From: Streptomyces sindenensis
GTDB lineage: Bacteria; Actinomycetota; Actinomycetes; Streptomycetales; Streptomycetaceae
Reading direction: 5' to 3'
Assembly: GCF_014649035.1 (NCBI RefSeq)
Contig: NZ_BMSG01000018.1
Span: forward strand, 1-64,000
Length of the DNA: 64,000 bases
Shown here: positions 17,239-25,403 of the stretch, piece by piece
Position numbering within the stretch: position 1 is the first letter of the stretch
Layout of the letters: every line of letters starts with the position of its first letter
Translations under genes and position numbers: made by a program
The notes under the pieces: generated by a model
The model's input: only the letters and a program-made list of their open reading frames with translations
Told to the model about the DNA's origin: nothing
The model's database searches: none

Positions 17239-18338
17239 ACCCCGGGACCGCCCCCGGCGGCATCCGCTTCGACGGCGTCACCGTCGCCTACGGCGGCACC
17301 GTCGTCCTCGACCGGCTCGACCTCACCGTCGAACCCGGCGAGTTCATGGCCCTCCTCGGACCCTCCGGCTCGGGCAAGACCACCGCCCTGCGCGCCGTCG
17401 CCGGGTTCGTCCGGCCCGCCGCCGGGCGGGTGTTCCTCGGCGGCCGGGACGTCACCGCCCTGCCTCCGCACCGGCGGGGCATCGGCATGGTCGTGCAGAG
17501 TTACGCCCTCTTCCCCCACCTCAAGGTCAAGGACAACGTGGCCTTCGGGCTCAAGGCCCACCGCACTCCGAAGGCCGAGATCCCCGGCCGGGTCACCGAG
17601 GCCCTGGAACTCGTCGGCATGGCCGCGTACGCGGAACGCCACCCCCGCGAACTCTCCGGCGGCCAGCAGCAGCGCGTCGCGATCGCCCGCGCGCTCGCCA
17701 TCCGGCCCGGCGTGCTGCTCCTGGACGAACCGCTCTCCGCCCTCGACGCCCGCCTCCGCTCCGGAATGCTCGCCGAACTGGCCAGACTCCACCGCGAGTT
17801 GCCGGACGTCTCGATCCTGTACGTCACCCACGACCAGGTCGAGGCGCTCACCCTCGCCGACCGGATCGCCGTCATGGACCGCTCCCGGCTCCAGGACTGC
17901 GGCACCCCCGAGGAGCTCTACCGCCGGCCCCGTACGGAGTTCACCGCCTCGTTCGTCGGCAACGCCAACCTCCTCCCGGTCACCGTGACCGGTGAGGGGG
18001 CCGTCCGGCTCGGCGACCGCCCCCTCGGTGTCCTCGCCGAGACCGGCACCGCCGCGGCCGGGGCCACCGCCACCCTCTGCGTCCGGCCGCATCTGGTCGG
18101 CCTCGGCGACGGGCCCAACGCCCTCACCGGCAGCGTCACCGAGGTCCAGTGGCGCGGCTCCACCCACCGCGTCCACGCCGACGTCGACGGCCACCGCGTC
18201 ATGGCCGACCTCCGCGAACTGCGCGAGCCCCCGGCCATCGGCGACCCCGTCACCCTGCACTACGCCACCGAGGACGCGGTGCTGCTTCCCGCAGGCGCGG
18301 GAGCGGGGGCGGGAGACCCGACGGAGGCCGGCCCATGA
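17235..18338 (+). CDS. ABC transporter ATP-binding protein (2-aminoethylphosphonate type)
   Basis: This 367-aa ATPase starts at a GTG overlapping the stop of the hydrolase gene (GTGA). It has Walker A GPSGSGKTT (about residue 43), the Q-loop in VVQSYALFPH, signature LSGGQQQRV, Walker B LLLDEPLSALDA and an H-loop in YVTHDQ. A C-terminal TOBE-like domain follows (about 240-367). It belongs to the polyamine/iron/AEP importer group. With the two permeases and the lipoprotein downstream it forms a complete importer, most likely for an aminophosphonate. Confidence 0.9.
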   Translation: MNPGTAPGGIRFDGVTVAYGGTVVLDRLDLTVEPGEFMALLGPSGSGKTTALRAVAGFVRPAAGRVFLGGRDVTALPPHRRGIGMVVQSYALFPHLKVKDNVAFGLKAHRTPKAEIPGRVTEALELVGMAAYAERHPRELSGGQQQRVAIARALAIRPGVLLLDEPLSALDARLRSGMLAELARLHRELPDVSILYVTHDQVEALTLADRIAVMDRSRLQDCGTPEELYRRPRTEFTASFVGNANLLPVTVTGEGAVRLGDRPLGVLAETGTAAAGATATLCVRPHLVGLGDGPNALTGSVTEVQWRGSTHRVHADVDGHRVMADLRELREPPAIGDPVTLHYATEDAVLLPAGAGAGAGDPTEAGP

Positions 18339-19207
18339 CCGCCACGGCCGCCACCGCCGCCACCACCGCCCCCGCCCGGTCCCGTACCGTCCCCGCCTGG
18401 GTCTGGGCGCTGCCACCCGTCGCCGTCCTCGCCCTCGCGTTCCTCTACCCGCTGGTCCTGGTGGGCCGGCAGTCCGTCACCCCGGACGACGGCGGCGGCG
18501 TCTCCCTCGACCCGTACGCCGACGTCTTCGCCTCCGAGGTCTTCCGCGACGCGCTCACCACCACCGTGTGGCTCGCCGCCGGATCGACCGTGGGCTGTCT
18601 GGTCCTCGGGTTCGCCCTCGCGCTCGTCATCGCGTTCGTCCCGTTCCCCGGCGGCAGGACGGTCGCCCGGTTCGTCGACGTCTTCCTCTCCTTCCCGTCC
18701 TTCCTCATCACGCTCGCCCTGCTCTTCGTCTACGGCTCGGTCGGCATGGCCAACGGCCTGTGGACCGACGTCACCGGGGCGGCCGACGGGCCCTTCCACT
18801 TCCTGACCACGCCCTGGGGAGTCCTGCTCGCCGAGATCACCTTCTTCACGCCGTTCGTGATGCGTCCGCTGCTCGCCGCGTTCTCCCAACTCGACACCGG
18901 GCAGCTCGAAGTAGCCTCCTCGCTCGGGGCCGGCCCCGCCCGGATCATCCGGCAGGTGATCCTGCCCGAGGCGCTCCCGGCGCTCGCGGCGGGCGGCAGC
19001 CTCGTGCTGGTGATGTGCCTCAACGAGTTCGGGATCGTCCTGTTCACCGGGGCGAAGGACGTCACCACGCTGCCGATGCTCGTCTACAGCAAGGCGATCC
19101 TGGAATCGGACTACCCGGCCGCCTGCGTCGTCGCCGTCGTCAACATCGCCCTCTCCGTGGGCCTTTACAGCCTCTACCGGGTGGTGAGCCGTCGTGCTGG
19201 TGCATAG
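18335..19207 (+). CDS. ABC transporter permease (aminophosphonate-type)
   Basis: This 290-aa membrane protein has about six spans and the EAA loop consensus (LEVASSLGAGPARIIRQVILPEALP, about residues 195-220). The ATG overlaps the ATPase stop (ATGA), and ACGGAGG lies about 8 nt upstream. It pairs with the next permease to form the membrane channel of the importer. Confidence 0.88.
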   Translation: MTATAATAATTAPARSRTVPAWVWALPPVAVLALAFLYPLVLVGRQSVTPDDGGGVSLDPYADVFASEVFRDALTTTVWLAAGSTVGCLVLGFALALVIAFVPFPGGRTVARFVDVFLSFPSFLITLALLFVYGSVGMANGLWTDVTGAADGPFHFLTTPWGVLLAEITFFTPFVMRPLLAAFSQLDTGQLEVASSLGAGPARIIRQVILPEALPALAAGGSLVLVMCLNEFGIVLFTGAKDVTTLPMLVYSKAILESDYPAACVVAVVNIALSVGLYSLYRVVSRRAGA

Positions 19208-19991
19208 CCGGGCCGGGAAACGGGCCACCTGGGCCGTCTTCCTGCTCCTCTTCGTCCCGCTGTTCGCGGTGCCGCTGCTCGTCATCCTCGCCGCGTCCCT
19301 CGCCACCCACTGGTCCGGGGCCTTCCCCTCCGGGCCCACCGTCGAGCGCTACGCCGCCGCGACGAGCGGCGACTCGCTCCAGGCGCTGACCACCAGCCTC
19401 GCCACCGCTCTCGCCGCGAGCGTGCTGGCCCTCACCCTCGGCGGCTGGGCCGCGCTCGCCGCAGCCTCTCTCCGCAGCCGCGGAAGGCGGCTCCTGGACG
19501 CCCTGTTCATCCTGCCGGTCGCCGTGCCCTCGGTGGTCGTCGGACTCGCGGTGCTGGTGGCCTACAGCCGGCCGCCCGTGCTGCTCAACGGGACGCGGTG
19601 GATCGTGATCCTCGCCCACACCGTCCTCGTCACCGCCTTCGCCCACCAGTCCGTCGCCGCCGCCGTACGCCGTCTGGACCCGATGTACGAACAGGCCGCC
19701 GCCGGTCTCGGCGCGAGCCCCGCACGGGTTCTGTGGCGGGTGAAGCTGCCGCTCCTGCTGCCCTCGCTCACCTCGGCCGTCGGGCTCTGCTTCGCCCTGT
19801 CCATGGGGGAGTTGAGCGCCACGATGATGCTCTACCCGCCGGACTGGACCCCGCTGCCGGTGCAGATCTTCGCCGCCACCGACCGGGGCTCGCTCTTCAC
19901 CGGCGCCGCCCTCGCCGTGGTCCTGATGACGTCGACGCTCCTCGTCCTGGCCGCCGTCTCCCGCATCCGGACCCGCGCCTCCTACCGCTGA
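19194..19991 (+). CDS. ABC transporter permease (aminophosphonate-type)
   Basis: This 265-aa second permease starts at a GTG and overlaps the end of the first by 14 nt. It shows six hydrophobic spans and the EAA loop (YEQAAAGLGASPARVLWRVKLPLLLPS, about residues 165-190). It forms the heteromeric channel with the preceding permease. The tight packing of the operon supports one transporter. Confidence 0.88.
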   Translation: MLVHSRAGKRATWAVFLLLFVPLFAVPLLVILAASLATHWSGAFPSGPTVERYAAATSGDSLQALTTSLATALAASVLALTLGGWAALAAASLRSRGRRLLDALFILPVAVPSVVVGLAVLVAYSRPPVLLNGTRWIVILAHTVLVTAFAHQSVAAAVRRLDPMYEQAAAGLGASPARVLWRVKLPLLLPSLTSAVGLCFALSMGELSATMMLYPPDWTPLPVQIFAATDRGSLFTGAALAVVLMTSTLLVLAAVSRIRTRASYR

Positions 19992-20020
19992 TCCCCGCCA
20001 AGACCTCCCGGAGAGAACCC

Positions 20021-21073
20021 ATGCGCATCCCCACCCGCACCCTCGCCCTCCCCCTGGCCGGCCTCACCGCCCTCACCCTCACCGCCTGCGGCTCCTCCGC
20101 CGCGTCCGACGCCAAGTCCGTCACCGTCTACAGCGCCGACGGCCTCAAGGGCGAGAACGGCGACGGCTGGTACGACAAGGTCTTCAAGGACTTCGAGAAG
20201 CAGACCGGCATCGAAGTGAAGTACGTCGAGGGCGGCTCCGGCGAGATGGTGCAGCGCGCCGCCCGCGAGAAGTCCAACACCCAGGCCGACGTCCTCGTCA
20301 CCCTCCCGCCCTTCATCCAGCAGGCCGACGAAAAGGGGCTGCTGACCGCGTACGAGCCCCAGGGCGCCGACCAGGTCGACGGCGCCGGCCGGGCGGCCGA
20401 CGGCACGTGGACCTCCGTCGTGAACAACTACTTCGGCTTCATCCACAACAAGAAGGAGCTGAAGGACCCGCCGCGCACCTGGGAGGAGCTGCTGGACCCC
20501 GCGTACAAGGAGAAGGTCCAGTACTCCACCCCCGGCGTCGCGGGCGACGGCACCGCCGTCCTCATCAAGGCCATGCACGACTTCGGCGGAAAGGAGCCGG
20601 CCATGGCCTACCTGAAGAAGCTCCAGACCAACAACGTCGGCCCGTCCGCCTCGACCGGCAAGCTCGCCCCCAAGGTCGACAAGGGGGAACTCCTCGTCGC
20701 CAACGGGGACGTCCAGATGAACTTCGCCCAGTCCAGGGACATGCCCAACCTCGCCATCTGGTTCCCCGCCCGGGGCGACGGAAAGCCCACCAGCTTCGCC
20801 CTGCCGTACGCGGCCGGGCTCGTCGCGAAGGCCCCGCACGGCGAGAACGGCAAGAAGCTGCTCGACTTCATGCTCTCCGAGCAGGCCCAGCGCGACGTCA
20901 GCGCGGTCGGCGGGGGCTTCGCCGCCCGCAAGGACATCGAGGCCACCGACGCCAACGCCGTCGAACTGGCCGGGCTGATGGAAGGCGTGGAGATCTTCGA
21001 GCCCGACTGGGCCGACATCGGCGCCAACCTGGACACGTACATCGACGCCTGGAAGTCGGCCACCGGAAGCTAA
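20021..21073 (+). CDS. ABC transporter substrate-binding lipoprotein (2-aminoethylphosphonate type)
   Basis: This 350-aa extracellular binding lipoprotein has signal residues 1-22 and a lipobox LTAC, with Cys at about position 23. The mature part is a class II-type binding protein (VTVYSADG, VADILV-like and NYFGFIHNK regions) similar to iron/AEP-binding proteins. The ATG is preceded by GGAGAGAACCC. It is the last gene of the transporter operon; the next gene has its own copy of the 17-bp motif. Confidence 0.85.
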   Translation: MRIPTRTLALPLAGLTALTLTACGSSAASDAKSVTVYSADGLKGENGDGWYDKVFKDFEKQTGIEVKYVEGGSGEMVQRAAREKSNTQADVLVTLPPFIQQADEKGLLTAYEPQGADQVDGAGRAADGTWTSVVNNYFGFIHNKKELKDPPRTWEELLDPAYKEKVQYSTPGVAGDGTAVLIKAMHDFGGKEPAMAYLKKLQTNNVGPSASTGKLAPKVDKGELLVANGDVQMNFAQSRDMPNLAIWFPARGDGKPTSFALPYAAGLVAKAPHGENGKKLLDFMLSEQAQRDVSAVGGGFAARKDIEATDANAVELAGLMEGVEIFEPDWADIGANLDTYIDAWKSATGS

Positions 21074-21137
21074 CCGGCCACTTCCCGGCCACGGATTCCT
21101 GCGAACGTCTGGACCCGGCCCGCATATCTCGTAAGAG

Positions 21138-21154
21138 TAACGGGTCTGGTCCAA
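21138..21154. promoter_or_regulatory. 17-bp motif, copy 2 (putative GntR operator)
   Basis: TAACGGGTCTGGTCCAA is identical to 15304-15320 and lies 54 nt before the phosphodiesterase start. The flanks differ apart from a few A residues, so the exact 17-bp match is unlikely to be a simple duplication. Confidence 0.6.
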
Positions 21155-21207
21155 AAGGCAGTTCACGTCCCGTCCCCGCTCGGCCCGCCCTCTCCCTGGA
21201 GGATCAC

Positions 21208-22749
21208 GTGTCCCGGTCCCTGTCCCGGCGCTCCGTGCTCGCCACCACCGCCGCGGCGGCCACGGCCGCCGCCGTCGCCCCGCTCACCACCGCCACCGCC
21301 GCGTACGCCGCGCCCACGCTCCCGAACGGCACCAGCAAGGACAAGGTGCTCGTCGTCGGCATGGACGGGCTGCGCCACGACGTCATCGCCGCCGCCGACG
21401 CCCCGCACCTGACGTCGATGATGGCGAACGGGACGTACGGCACCTCCCTGCTCTACGCCAACCCGATGGCCGCCACCTCGTCCGGTCCCGGCTGGTCGAC
21501 GATCTCCACCGGCGTCTGGCCCGACAAGCACGGCGTCAAGGAGAACTCCTTCGCCGGGAAGAACTACGCCCAGTACCCCGGCTTCCTCGCCCGCCTCGCC
21601 CAGGTCCGCCCCGAGCTCTCCACCTACGCCGCCGTCGACTGGAAGCCCCTGGACGCCCAGGGCACCGTCACTCCGGGCGCCGACGCCAAGCTCGTCCTCG
21701 ACGGCGACCGCGACGGCTACACCGGGCACGACGCCACCATCGCCGCCGAGACCGAGTCGATCCTGCGGAACCAGAACCCGGACGTGCTCTTCGTCTACTT
21801 CGGCCAGACCGACATCGTCGGCCACAACTCCGGAGCCGCCAGCGCCGCCTACCGCCGGGCCATCGCCGTCCAGGACGGCCACCTCGGCCGCCTCCTCACC
21901 GCGATCAGGGCCCGGCCCTCCTACTCCACCGAACGCTGGACGATCATCGTCACCACCGACCACGGCCACACCGACTCCGGCGGCCACGGCGGCAGCGCGA
22001 TCGAGGAACGGCGCACCTTCGTCCTCGCCCAGGGGCCGGGCATCGCCCCCGGCGCCCGCCCCGCCGACACCCGGCTCGTGGACGTCGCCGCCACCGTCTT
22101 CAAGCAGCTCGGCATCACACCCGATCCGGCCTGGGGCCTGGACGGCAAGCCGATCCAGGAGCGCTCCACCGACCCCTTCGAGACCCTCCACCCCGCCCTG
22201 TCCGGCCGCGTCGACGAGACCGGCATCCCGGCAGGCGTCCTCGGCTGGACCCACACCGCGCCCAGCGGCTGGTCCGTCGTGAACTCCGCGATGGGCACCG
22301 GGGGCGTCACCGAGTGGCGCGGCTGGTCCTTCGCCACCGACGAGTTCTGGAGCCGCACCCAGCGCGACCAGTCCCGCGAGCTCAACGTCCGCTCGCGCGG
22401 TGTCTTCGCGGTCGCCGACTCCGACGAGTGGGACGACAAGGCGTCCTCCGGACCGTACGACTCCACACTCGTCACCCCGGCGTACGCCGTCGCGGGCAAG
22501 TCCACCGTGACCCTCGGCCTCACCACCCTCTACCGGCAGGAGGGCAGCCAGAGCGCCCGCATCCTCGCCTCCTGGAACGGCGGCACGCCCGTCGAGGTGA
22601 AGCGCTACACCTCCGACGTGATCTCACAGCCGCAGTCGCTGACCCTGAACGTCCCGTCCGGGGCCGCCAACGTGAGCTTCCGGTTCCACTACACCGGCAG
22701 CAACAACTGGTACTGGGTGATCGACGGGGTCAAGGTCACCACCTCGTAA
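21208..22749 (+). CDS. Tat-exported alkaline phosphatase-superfamily phosphodiesterase
   Basis: This 513-aa enzyme starts at a GTG with CTGGAGG upstream. Residues 1-36 form a twin-arginine signal (LSRRSVLATTAAA to AYAAP). The catalytic domain (about 45-330) is nucleotide pyrophosphatase-like: VVGMDGLRHD metal site, ATSSGPGWSTISTG nucleophile region, a QTDIVGH loop and TTDHGHTDSGGHGG metal ligands. A C-terminal beta-rich module of about 150 residues ends in NNWYWVIDGVKV. Sharing an operator motif with the phosphonate genes suggests it frees phosphonates from esters outside the cell. Confidence 0.85.
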   Translation: MSRSLSRRSVLATTAAAATAAAVAPLTTATAAYAAPTLPNGTSKDKVLVVGMDGLRHDVIAAADAPHLTSMMANGTYGTSLLYANPMAATSSGPGWSTISTGVWPDKHGVKENSFAGKNYAQYPGFLARLAQVRPELSTYAAVDWKPLDAQGTVTPGADAKLVLDGDRDGYTGHDATIAAETESILRNQNPDVLFVYFGQTDIVGHNSGAASAAYRRAIAVQDGHLGRLLTAIRARPSYSTERWTIIVTTDHGHTDSGGHGGSAIEERRTFVLAQGPGIAPGARPADTRLVDVAATVFKQLGITPDPAWGLDGKPIQERSTDPFETLHPALSGRVDETGIPAGVLGWTHTAPSGWSVVNSAMGTGGVTEWRGWSFATDEFWSRTQRDQSRELNVRSRGVFAVADSDEWDDKASSGPYDSTLVTPAYAVAGKSTVTLGLTTLYRQEGSQSARILASWNGGTPVEVKRYTSDVISQPQSLTLNVPSGAANVSFRFHYTGSNNWYWVIDGVKVTTS

Positions 22750-22752
22750 TTA

Positions 22753-22794
22753 TGCTGGGGGTGCCGGGACGGCGTGGTCCGGGCACCCCCAGCA
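22753..22794 (+). terminator. terminator after the phosphodiesterase
   Basis: TGCTGGGGGTGCC (22753-22765) is followed by its exact reverse complement (22782-22794), a 13-bp stem 3 nt past the stop codon. Confidence 0.75.
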
Positions 22795-22823
22795 CGCAGT
22801 GCGTACGGCAGGAGTCCCGACAC

Positions 22824-23657
22824 ATGGCAGAGCGCAAGCCCATCACTTCCTGGCTCACCGACATGGACGGCGTCCTCATCCACGAGGGCACCCCCATCCC
22901 CGGCGCCGATGCCTTCATCAAGCGGCTGCGGGATTCCGGGCTGCCCTTCCTCGTCCTCACCAACAACTCCATCTACACCGCGCGCGACCTGCACGCCCGG
23001 CTGAAGCGCATGGGCCTGGACGTGCCCGTGGAGAACATCTGGACCTCCGCGCTCGCCACCGCCCAGTTCCTGGACGACCAGCGCCCCGGCGGCACGGCGT
23101 ACGTCATCGGCGAGGCCGGTCTCACCACCGCCCTGCACGACATCGGGTACGTCCTCACCGACCACGACCCGGACTACGTGGTGCTCGGCGAGACCCGTAC
23201 ATACAGCTTCGAGGCGCTCACCAAGGCGATCCGGCTGATCAACGCGGGCGCCCGTTTCATCTGCACCAACCCCGACGAGACCGGCCCGTCCGCCGAGGGC
23301 CCGCTGCCCGCCACCGGCTCCGTCGCCGCCCTCATCACCAAGGCCACCGGCAAGGATCCGTACTTCGCGGGCAAGCCCAACCCCCTGATGATGCGGACCG
23401 GGCTGAACGCCATCGGCGCGCACTCCGAGACCAGCGCCATGATCGGCGACCGGATGGACACCGACGTCCTGGCCGGGCTGGAAGCGGGCATGCAGACCTT
23501 CCTGGTCCTCACCGGGCTCACCACCGTCGCCGACATCGACCGCTACCCGTTCGGCCCGTCCCACGTCGTCGAGTCCATCGCCGACCTGGTCGACCTCATC
23601 GACCTGCCGGACCAGGCCGACCAGGCGGAGAAGCCCGCCCCGGCCGAACGCGGCTGA
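22824..23657 (+). CDS. HAD-IIA family (NagD-like) hydrolase
   Basis: This 277-aa phosphatase has motif I LTDMDGVL (D13, D15), motif II LTNNS, an inserted cap in the HAD-IIA position (about 85-190) with a GETRTY region, GKPNPLMM (catalytic Lys) and MIGDRMDTDVL (motif IV). The ATG follows GGAGTCCCGACAC. It is separated from the phosphonate cluster by a terminator and is probably independent. The substrate is likely a small phosphomonoester. Confidence 0.88.
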   Translation: MAERKPITSWLTDMDGVLIHEGTPIPGADAFIKRLRDSGLPFLVLTNNSIYTARDLHARLKRMGLDVPVENIWTSALATAQFLDDQRPGGTAYVIGEAGLTTALHDIGYVLTDHDPDYVVLGETRTYSFEALTKAIRLINAGARFICTNPDETGPSAEGPLPATGSVAALITKATGKDPYFAGKPNPLMMRTGLNAIGAHSETSAMIGDRMDTDVLAGLEAGMQTFLVLTGLTTVADIDRYPFGPSHVVESIADLVDLIDLPDQADQAEKPAPAERG

Positions 23658-23662
23658 CCCGC

Positions 23663-23734
23663 GCGGCCCGCATCCGCAGCCGTCCGGGCGCCCCCTCGGC
23701 GTCGCCCGAATGGAGGACTGCGGATGCGGGCCGC
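23663..23734. repeat. perfect 17-bp inverted repeat
   Basis: GCGGCCCGCATCCGCAG (23663-23679) is repeated as its exact complement at 23718-23734, with a 38-nt loop. It starts 5 nt after the hydrolase stop and probably acts as a terminator, though the loop is long for one. Confidence 0.6.
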
Positions 23735-23743
23735 CACCGCAGC

Positions 23744-23770
23744 CGTGAACCTTCCCGTAGGAGGTTCACG
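23744..23770 (+). promoter_or_regulatory. hairpin overlapping the ribosome binding site
   Basis: CGTGAACCT (23744-23752) pairs perfectly with AGGTTCACG (23762-23770), which ends at the base before the ATG. The Shine-Dalgarno AGGAGG (23759-23764) lies partly in the loop and partly in the right arm. The fold would reduce ribosome access, so it may control translation of the secreted protein and of the coupled sortase. Confidence 0.45.
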
Positions 23771-24337
23771 ATGCGTTCCATACCCCTCACGTTCTGTGCA
23801 GCGGCGGCGGCCGCGCTCATAGCCGTGCCCGCCCCCGCCGCGCTGGCCGCCCCGGCCGCCCCGGCCGGGGACGACGACCGGCGCACCGGCACCGTCTCGA
23901 TCACCCCGTCCACGATCGCCCCGGGCGGGCAGGTGGAACTGTGGGTCGACGTCTGCGGCAAGGGCCGCCGCGCCAAGGGCAACTCCGACGCCTTCACCTC
24001 GGTCGCCCACTTCCGCCCGGCCGACGACAAAGGGCTCTTCGCCGAGGCCCGGATCCGGTCCGACGCCGAACCCCGCTCCTACGACGTCTGGGTGACGTGC
24101 GAGGACAGCGGCGGCAAGGCCACCGGCACCCTCACCGTCATCCACCACAACCGGCCCTCGCCCGCCGCACCCGTCAAGGCGGGCGGCGGAGGCACCGCCA
24201 CCCTCGCCGAACGGTCCGCCGAGGAACAGGGCCCCGGCACCCGGCACGCGGTGACCGGCCTGGTGCTCGCCGCCGTCGCGGCCGGCGCCGTCGCCCTGCG
24301 CAGCTCGCGCCGGCGCCGCGGCCCGGCCGGCGGCTGA
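23771..24337 (+). CDS. secreted, membrane-anchored protein preceding a class F sortase
   Basis: This 188-aa protein has a signal peptide (residues 1-27, cut near ALAAP), a single Ig-like extracellular domain (about 38-125) with two Cys (VDVCGKG and VTCED) that may form a disulfide, a Gly/Ala linker, and a C-terminal hydrophobic span with a basic tail. No clear LPxTG-like motif precedes the span. The sortase gene starts one base after its stop. This gene pair is common in Streptomyces. The function is unknown. Confidence 0.75.
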   Translation: MRSIPLTFCAAAAAALIAVPAPAALAAPAAPAGDDDRRTGTVSITPSTIAPGGQVELWVDVCGKGRRAKGNSDAFTSVAHFRPADDKGLFAEARIRSDAEPRSYDVWVTCEDSGGKATGTLTVIHHNRPSPAAPVKAGGGGTATLAERSAEEQGPGTRHAVTGLVLAAVAAGAVALRSSRRRRGPAGG

Positions 24338-24338
24338 C

Positions 24339-25064
24339 ATGGCAGCCCCGGACCGCCCGGCAGGCAACGGGCGACTGCTCACCGGAGTGACCTGGGCCGT
24401 GCTGCTGCTCGGCCTGTGGCTCTGGGGCAAGGAGGCCGGCGGCGGGCTCGGCGGTCTGTCCGGCCCCACCACCGGCGACGTGGCCGCGGTCGGCCGCCCC
24501 TTCGGGGCCTCGCTGCCCCCGGCCCACGAGCCGCTCGACGGGGCCGCCCCCGAACGCGTCGAGGTCCCCTCCGTCGGGATCGACGCCCCCGTCGTCGCAC
24601 GCGGCCTCGACGGCGACGGGGCCATCGACCCGCCCCCGTACGGGATGCCGAGGACCGCCGGCTGGTACGGCGACGGCACCCGGCCCGGGGCGCAGGGCAC
24701 GGCCCTGTTCGTCGGCCACGTCGACACCGACACCAAGCCCGCCGTGTTCTACGGGCTCAGCGCGGTGGAGCCGGGCGCCCGCATCGAGGTCACCCGGACC
24801 GACGGCAGCGTCGCGGAGTTCACCGTGGACGACGTCCAGCTCGTCACCCGGACCCGCTTCGACGCGCAGAAGGTGTACGGGCCCCGCGAGGACGGCCGGG
24901 CCGAACTGCGGCTGATCACCTGCGGCGGGACGTACGACCACACGACCCGCTCCTACACGGCGAACGTGGTCGTCTCCGCCTACCTCACCGGCGCCCGGAA
25001 CGCGCAGGGTGCGGCGGAGGACGGCGGGGAGCGCGCGCAGGCGGTGGCCCACGGCCGTCACTGA
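24339..25064 (+). CDS. class F sortase
   Basis: This 241-aa sortase has one N-terminal membrane span (about residues 13-30) and a catalytic domain (about 75-225). The His lies in LFVGHVDTD, the Cys in LRLITCGGTYDH and the Arg in TRSYTANVVV. The spacing and motif sequence are those of class F rather than the class E enzyme at 6724. It is translationally close-coupled to the preceding secreted protein, which may be its substrate or partner. Confidence 0.87.
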   Translation: MAAPDRPAGNGRLLTGVTWAVLLLGLWLWGKEAGGGLGGLSGPTTGDVAAVGRPFGASLPPAHEPLDGAAPERVEVPSVGIDAPVVARGLDGDGAIDPPPYGMPRTAGWYGDGTRPGAQGTALFVGHVDTDTKPAVFYGLSAVEPGARIEVTRTDGSVAEFTVDDVQLVTRTRFDAQKVYGPREDGRAELRLITCGGTYDHTTRSYTANVVVSAYLTGARNAQGAAEDGGERAQAVAHGRH

Positions 25065-25090
25065 CCCGGCGGGCCCCATCGGCTCAAACC

Positions 25091-25132
25091 CGGCCCGGCG
25101 GGCCGCCTCTCCCGGGCGCACCCGCCGGGCCG
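25091..25132 (+). terminator. terminator after the class F sortase
   Basis: CGGCCCGGCGGG (25091-25102) and its exact complement (25121-25132) form a 12-bp stem 27 nt after the sortase stop. The rest of 25065-25403 holds no gene and should contain the promoter of the GH6 gene; no convincing box was identified. Confidence 0.6.
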
Positions 25133-25403
25133 GTCCTCGACCGCGTGCGCCCGGCCGCGGGAGTCGCCCGGCGCGGTACGGGAGGTCGGTGCGGTGGGAA
25201 AGCCCCGGCCCTCGCCACTGTAGGGGGACCGGCCGGGCGGATGACCGGCTTTCGAACAGGATGTCCGGAACCGGTGCCCGGGCGTGAGCGTTGTACGGGT
25301 GCGAGCGTGGAGGCCCGGCCGCTGTGCCAGGATGGATCGGACCGGCAGCACATCGGTGCAACCAATGACGAAAAGCGCGGGCAGTGCACCCAAGGGGGAG
25401 TGG

